A DNA stretch of 64,000 nucleotides from Arthrobacter zhaoxinii. GTDB taxonomy: Bacteria > Actinomycetota > Actinomycetes > Actinomycetales > Micrococcaceae. The translations under genes were made by a program, and so were the position numbers. The DNA lies in assembly GCF_025244925.1 (NCBI RefSeq), contig NZ_CP104275.1:2418001-2482000 (forward strand), written 5' to 3'. Positions 60,807 to 64,000 of the stretch are shown here, piece by piece. The stretch's first letter is position 1; each line of letters opens with the position of its first letter. The notes beneath the pieces were generated by a model, which saw nothing but the letters and a program-made list of their open reading frames with translations, was not told where the DNA came from and searched no databases.

Positions 60807-63800
60807 TTGCTGCTTCATGTGACCCTAGCAGCGGGATCCGGGGGTTTCCCCGCGGACCCGCCCGGGCGCCCTGCGCTCCGTGAGGTTGTGATCAACATCT
60901 CGGACAAAACGTCCGGAGCCTCAGTGGCCTCGATGCTGGAGGAACGCTACGGGCACGCCCGCTACACCGTGCAGGGTTCGAGCCTGCAGGAGTTGACCCC
61001 CGGCAAGGCTCCGCTCGTCAACGGGGCGGTGATCCTGCGCCTCGAAGGATCCGCCGGGTGTGCCGCCGCGGGGATGCCGGCGCGAGGGGGCGCCCCGGCA
61101 CCCGCCCCCTTACTCCTGGTTGTCTGCTCCGGACCCGACGCCGGAGGCATCACCGACCTGCAGCGGGGAACCTACACCATCGGGCGGAGGGTCCCGGCGG
61201 AATGCGGGCCCGGACAGCGAATCGGCATCACCGATCCGGCGCTTTCCCGACACCACACGGAACTTGTCGTGGGAGCTGAATCCGTAACCGTCCGTGATCT
61301 TGGCTCAGCCAACGGCACCTGGGTCGACGGCCGTCGTGTGCGCGTGGCCACGGTGGACACCGATTCCCATCTGCGGTTCGGTTACAGCCACTGCCGGTTA
61401 GTCATTCCCGGGCCCGTGCGCGAGGTCGAAAGCGCTCCGGCAGATCCCTTCAGCCCCCTCACCGTCAGGTTCCCCGAACAAGGGCAAAAAACCGGCCTGC
61501 TCCTGGTCGGTGCGCTGCTGCCGCTCCTGCTCGGAGTGGTGCTGGCCGTGGCGACAGGGATGTGGATGTTCCTGGCTTTCAGCGCACTGTCGGCGGTCAC
61601 GGCACTGCTGGGCGCCGCGGGATCCCGGCGGCGCCGCCGTGAGCAGGCCGCGGCAATCGCCCTGGCCGCGGAGGAGGACGGAAAGCGGCTCCGCCGGGCC
61701 GCACCGGACCCGGGAGCCACGGCTCTGGGAACAGGACCGGCCGGCCCACCGGTGGCGGACGCCAGTGCCGCCGTGTATCCGGTCCGGATCGGGGCGGGCA
61801 CCTTGCCGGCGAACATCGAAGTGGTGCCGGCACCCCGCCATTTCACGCCCCCGCAGATCTCCGAAGCCCCGGTAATCCTTGCCCTCGGCAGGGACCGGGA
61901 CATCAGGCTGGAAGGCACCGCCCGGGAGCAGGCGGCGTTGGGCCGGACCATCCTTCTCCAAGCAGCAGCCGCCTTTGTGCCGCACCTTGTCTGCATCGGT
62001 ACGGCATCGGAGCTGGAACCGAATGCGAGGTTCCTGCCCGGCGTCACTCTGGCTGCCATGCCCGAGGTTTCCCTCCCTGCGGTCGAATCCGCTGTTGCGG
62101 CACTGCGGAACGTCCTCACAGCGCTCCCGCAGGCCGCGGGACCGGCCGACCTCGTGCTGTTCGTCCATGCCGCGTGGGCGGAGCACGCCGGGCGGCTGCT
62201 CCAGGCGCTTCCCGAAGCGCGTCGTCCGCTGGTGACCGTCATCCGGGCCGGGGGTCTCCCCGCACCGGTGTCCGTGTCGCTTCTTGGAGGCCGGGGAACG
62301 CTGGCTGCCGCTGGCCGGAGCGTGGACTTTGTCCCCGACCTGATTCAACCAAAAACCTTCGAACGGTTATCCCGCGCACTTGCCTCCCGCCCGCCGTCCG
62401 GCCCGCAGCATGCCGCGCCCGGCGGTACCGGCCAGCCACCACCCGCAGCGGCTTTCGAGGACTGCCATCCCGCTGCGTCCCCGGATCTTCTCCTGCACGG
62501 CTGGCGGGACCCTGGATCAGGGGTTGCCGCTGTCGTCGGACTTTCATTTTCCGGCCCGGTGCTCCTGGAACTGGACAAAGACGGTCCGCATTTCCTGGTG
62601 GCCGGGACCACGGGGTCCGGAAAATCCGAGTTCCTGCGCACTTTCATCGGTTCTCTGGCAGCCTTGTATCCGCCCACCGACATCACCGCCCTGCTGATCG
62701 ACTTTAAAGGCGGTTCCGGGCTCGGCCCCCTTGCCGCACTGCCACACACAGTGGGTTTCCTGACCGACTTTTCCGCTGAGAACGTGAGCCGGGCGCTGGT
62801 GTCACTGCGTGCGGAAGTCCGACGCCGTGAAGCCTTGCTGGCCGCCGGCCGAGCCGACAATCTTTCCGCCTACAACTTCACCCGTCCTCCGGAGGACAGA
62901 GTCCCCAAGCTGCTGGTGGTGGTTGACGAATTCCGCATGCTGGCCGAGGAAGTGCCCACAGCCCTGCCCGAACTGTTGCGGATAGCGGCCATCGGGCGCT
63001 CGCTCGGCCTGCATCTGGTGCTGGCAACTCAACGCCCTCAGGGCGCCGTTACCGCCGATATCCGCGCGAATATAGCAACGAGTGTCGCCCTTCGGGTCCA
63101 ATCCGCCGCAGAGTCCCGCGACGTCATCGACGCCGACGCTGCGTCCACCATCCCGCCCGACCTTCCGGGCCGGGCCTATGTCAGCAAGGGCGGCCGGCTT
63201 CCGCTCGCCTTTCAAAGCCTTTCAACGGCCATGCGGAGCGGCACTGACGAAAACCCGCTGAAGGAACTGCACGAGCATTTGTCCGGAGCGGCCGGAGGCG
63301 CGCGGGTACGGGCAGAGACTACGGCAGATCCGGATGCCCTCCACCGGATGGTTACGGCTATCCGGGCGGCCGCCGATACCGGAGGCTATCCGGATCCTTT
63401 CAACCCGGTCAGGCCGCCGCTGCCTTCTGCACTGACAGCGGATCTGCTGGCCGGCTGCCGCGTCGCCGACGAGGCTGCCCCGGACGGACTGGTCCTGGGA
63501 TTGATGGATGAGCCTGGACAGCAGCGTCAGAGAATCCTTGCGTGGCAGCCCGGAATCGATTTCCATTTGGCGGTGCTCGGCGCTCCGCGGTCGGGAGCCC
63601 CTGATGCGCTCGGACTTATCGCCGCCAAGCACGTCACCGGGTTACCCGGACGACATCTGTATGTCCTTGACTCGGACGGCAGCCTTGCCTGGCTTGCTGC
63701 AGCTGAGCAGACCGGCGCCTACGTTGGTCCCCAGGAGGTCGATCGGGCGTCCCGGGTGCTGGCCTACCTCGCCGCGGAAGTCCTGCACCGGCTCGGTCCG

Positions 63801-64000
63801 GCAGCCCCGGAGGCAGGTATGGACAGGGGCCCGGCCCACACCGGCGGCGCCGTGCCGGCGGCGGCGCAGGTCCACGGACCTGCAGCGGGAGTGACGCTGA
63901 TCATCACCGGATGGTCCCGTTGGTGTACGGCGTTCCGCACGGGCCGCGGATTGACGGGCGAAGAAGACCTGTCCGACCTCATCCGGGACGGTGAACGCGC
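60807..64000 (+). CDS. FHA-FtsK/SpoIIIE ATPase, EccC/EssC-like, 5' part
   Basis: An uninterrupted frame runs from a TTG at 60807 (GGAGG 4-5 bases upstream) off the window end, 1064 codons so far. Order: a ubiquitin-like or FHA-like N-terminal part (1-110); an FHA domain (about 122-180) with TIGRR, LSRHH and LGSANGT; two membrane helices (about 230-273); a linker domain; then an FtsK domain with Walker A AGTTGSGKSEFLR (Lys near 606), DFKGGSGLG and Walker B LLVVVDEFRML. A second domain begins near 910, but its Walker A region, LGAPRSGAPDALG, is degenerate. EssC of type VII secretion has this plan. Confidence 0.85.
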   Translation, partial: MLLHVTLAAGSGGFPADPPGRPALREVVINISDKTSGASVASMLEERYGHARYTVQGSSLQELTPGKAPLVNGAVILRLEGSAGCAAAGMPARGGAPAPAPLLLVVCSGPDAGGITDLQRGTYTIGRRVPAECGPGQRIGITDPALSRHHTELVVGAESVTVRDLGSANGTWVDGRRVRVATVDTDSHLRFGYSHCRLVIPGPVREVESAPADPFSPLTVRFPEQGQKTGLLLVGALLPLLLGVVLAVATGMWMFLAFSALSAVTALLGAAGSRRRRREQAAAIALAAEEDGKRLRRAAPDPGATALGTGPAGPPVADASAAVYPVRIGAGTLPANIEVVPAPRHFTPPQISEAPVILALGRDRDIRLEGTAREQAALGRTILLQAAAAFVPHLVCIGTASELEPNARFLPGVTLAAMPEVSLPAVESAVAALRNVLTALPQAAGPADLVLFVHAAWAEHAGRLLQALPEARRPLVTVIRAGGLPAPVSVSLLGGRGTLAAAGRSVDFVPDLIQPKTFERLSRALASRPPSGPQHAAPGGTGQPPPAAAFEDCHPAASPDLLLHGWRDPGSGVAAVVGLSFSGPVLLELDKDGPHFLVAGTTGSGKSEFLRTFIGSLAALYPPTDITALLIDFKGGSGLGPLAALPHTVGFLTDFSAENVSRALVSLRAEVRRREALLAAGRADNLSAYNFTRPPEDRVPKLLVVVDEFRMLAEEVPTALPELLRIAAIGRSLGLHLVLATQRPQGAVTADIRANIATSVALRVQSAAESRDVIDADAASTIPPDLPGRAYVSKGGRLPLAFQSLSTAMRSGTDENPLKELHEHLSGAAGGARVRAETTADPDALHRMVTAIRAAADTGGYPDPFNPVRPPLPSALTADLLAGCRVADEAAPDGLVLGLMDEPGQQRQRILAWQPGIDFHLAVLGAPRSGAPDALGLIAAKHVTGLPGRHLYVLDSDGSLAWLAAAEQTGAYVGPQEVDRASRVLAYLAAEVLHRLGPAAPEAGMDRGPAHTGGAVPAAAQVHGPAAGVTLIITGWSRWCTAFRTGRGLTGEEDLSDLIRDGER

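Overview
The window is one stretch of a high-GC actinobacterial chromosome. It most resembles Arthrobacter or a close relative in the Micrococcaceae. The grounds are: a SigR/RsrA pair next to aroA, rsgA and hisN; the 24-residue ribosomal protein bL37; an actinobacterial tmRNA whose tag reads AESKRTDFALAA; frequent GTG and TTG starts with AAGGAG-type ribosome binding sites; a DUF4244-type Tad pilus cluster; and no mycolate or arabinan genes beside the galactan genes. I saw no rRNA or tRNA gene, insertion sequence, prophage or CRISPR array. The first and last genes are cut by the window edges.

Layout. 1-334: 3' end of an SGNH/GDSL hydrolase. 0.6-6.8 kb: a peptide ABC importer operon (lipoprotein, two permeases, fused double ATPase). 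7.1-13.4 kb: a branched-chain acyl-CoA (valine) degradation locus with mmsA, 3-hydroxyisobutyryl-CoA hydrolase, mmsB, an enoyl-CoA hydratase, a MarR regulator and an acyl-CoA dehydrogenase. Its two promoters share a palindrome, TTGGAYGTCCRA. 13.5-20.8 kb: bL37, rsrA-sigR, a DoxX protein, aroA-rsgA-hisN, a methyltransferase and a YbdK-type ligase. 20.8-25.4 kb: a GH13 glucosidase, small proteins, a uracil-DNA glycosylase relative, and ssrA. 25.4-32.6 kb: the cell-division and ribosome-rescue block smpB, M23 peptidase, ftsX, ftsE, prfB, with an opposite-strand OafA-SGNH acyltransferase between ftsE and prfB. 33.0-37.7 kb: a compact Tad pilus cluster (ATPase, two F proteins, DUF4244 pilin candidate, three TadE-like proteins).

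38-60.6 kb is the accessory heart of the window, a cell-surface polysaccharide island. It holds an acyltransferase, a GH25 lysozyme with seven LGFP repeats, dTDP-rhamnose synthesis (rmlA; rmlB; an rmlC-rmlD fusion), five GT2 glycosyltransferases, a DUF2304 protein, a Wzx-like flippase, a DUF6541 membrane protein, a Wzm/Wzt-type ABC exporter, a GlfT2-like galactofuranosyltransferase, UDP-galactopyranose mutase and a second OafA-SGNH acyltransferase. Together these could make, export and O-acylate a rhamnose/galactofuranose wall polymer. The glf-glfT2-wzm-wzt unit resembles the mycobacterial galactan machinery in an organism that probably lacks mycolates.

60.8-64 kb: the 5' part of a large FHA-transmembrane-FtsK ATPase of the EccC/EssC kind, probably the first gene of a type VII-like secretion locus that continues past the window.
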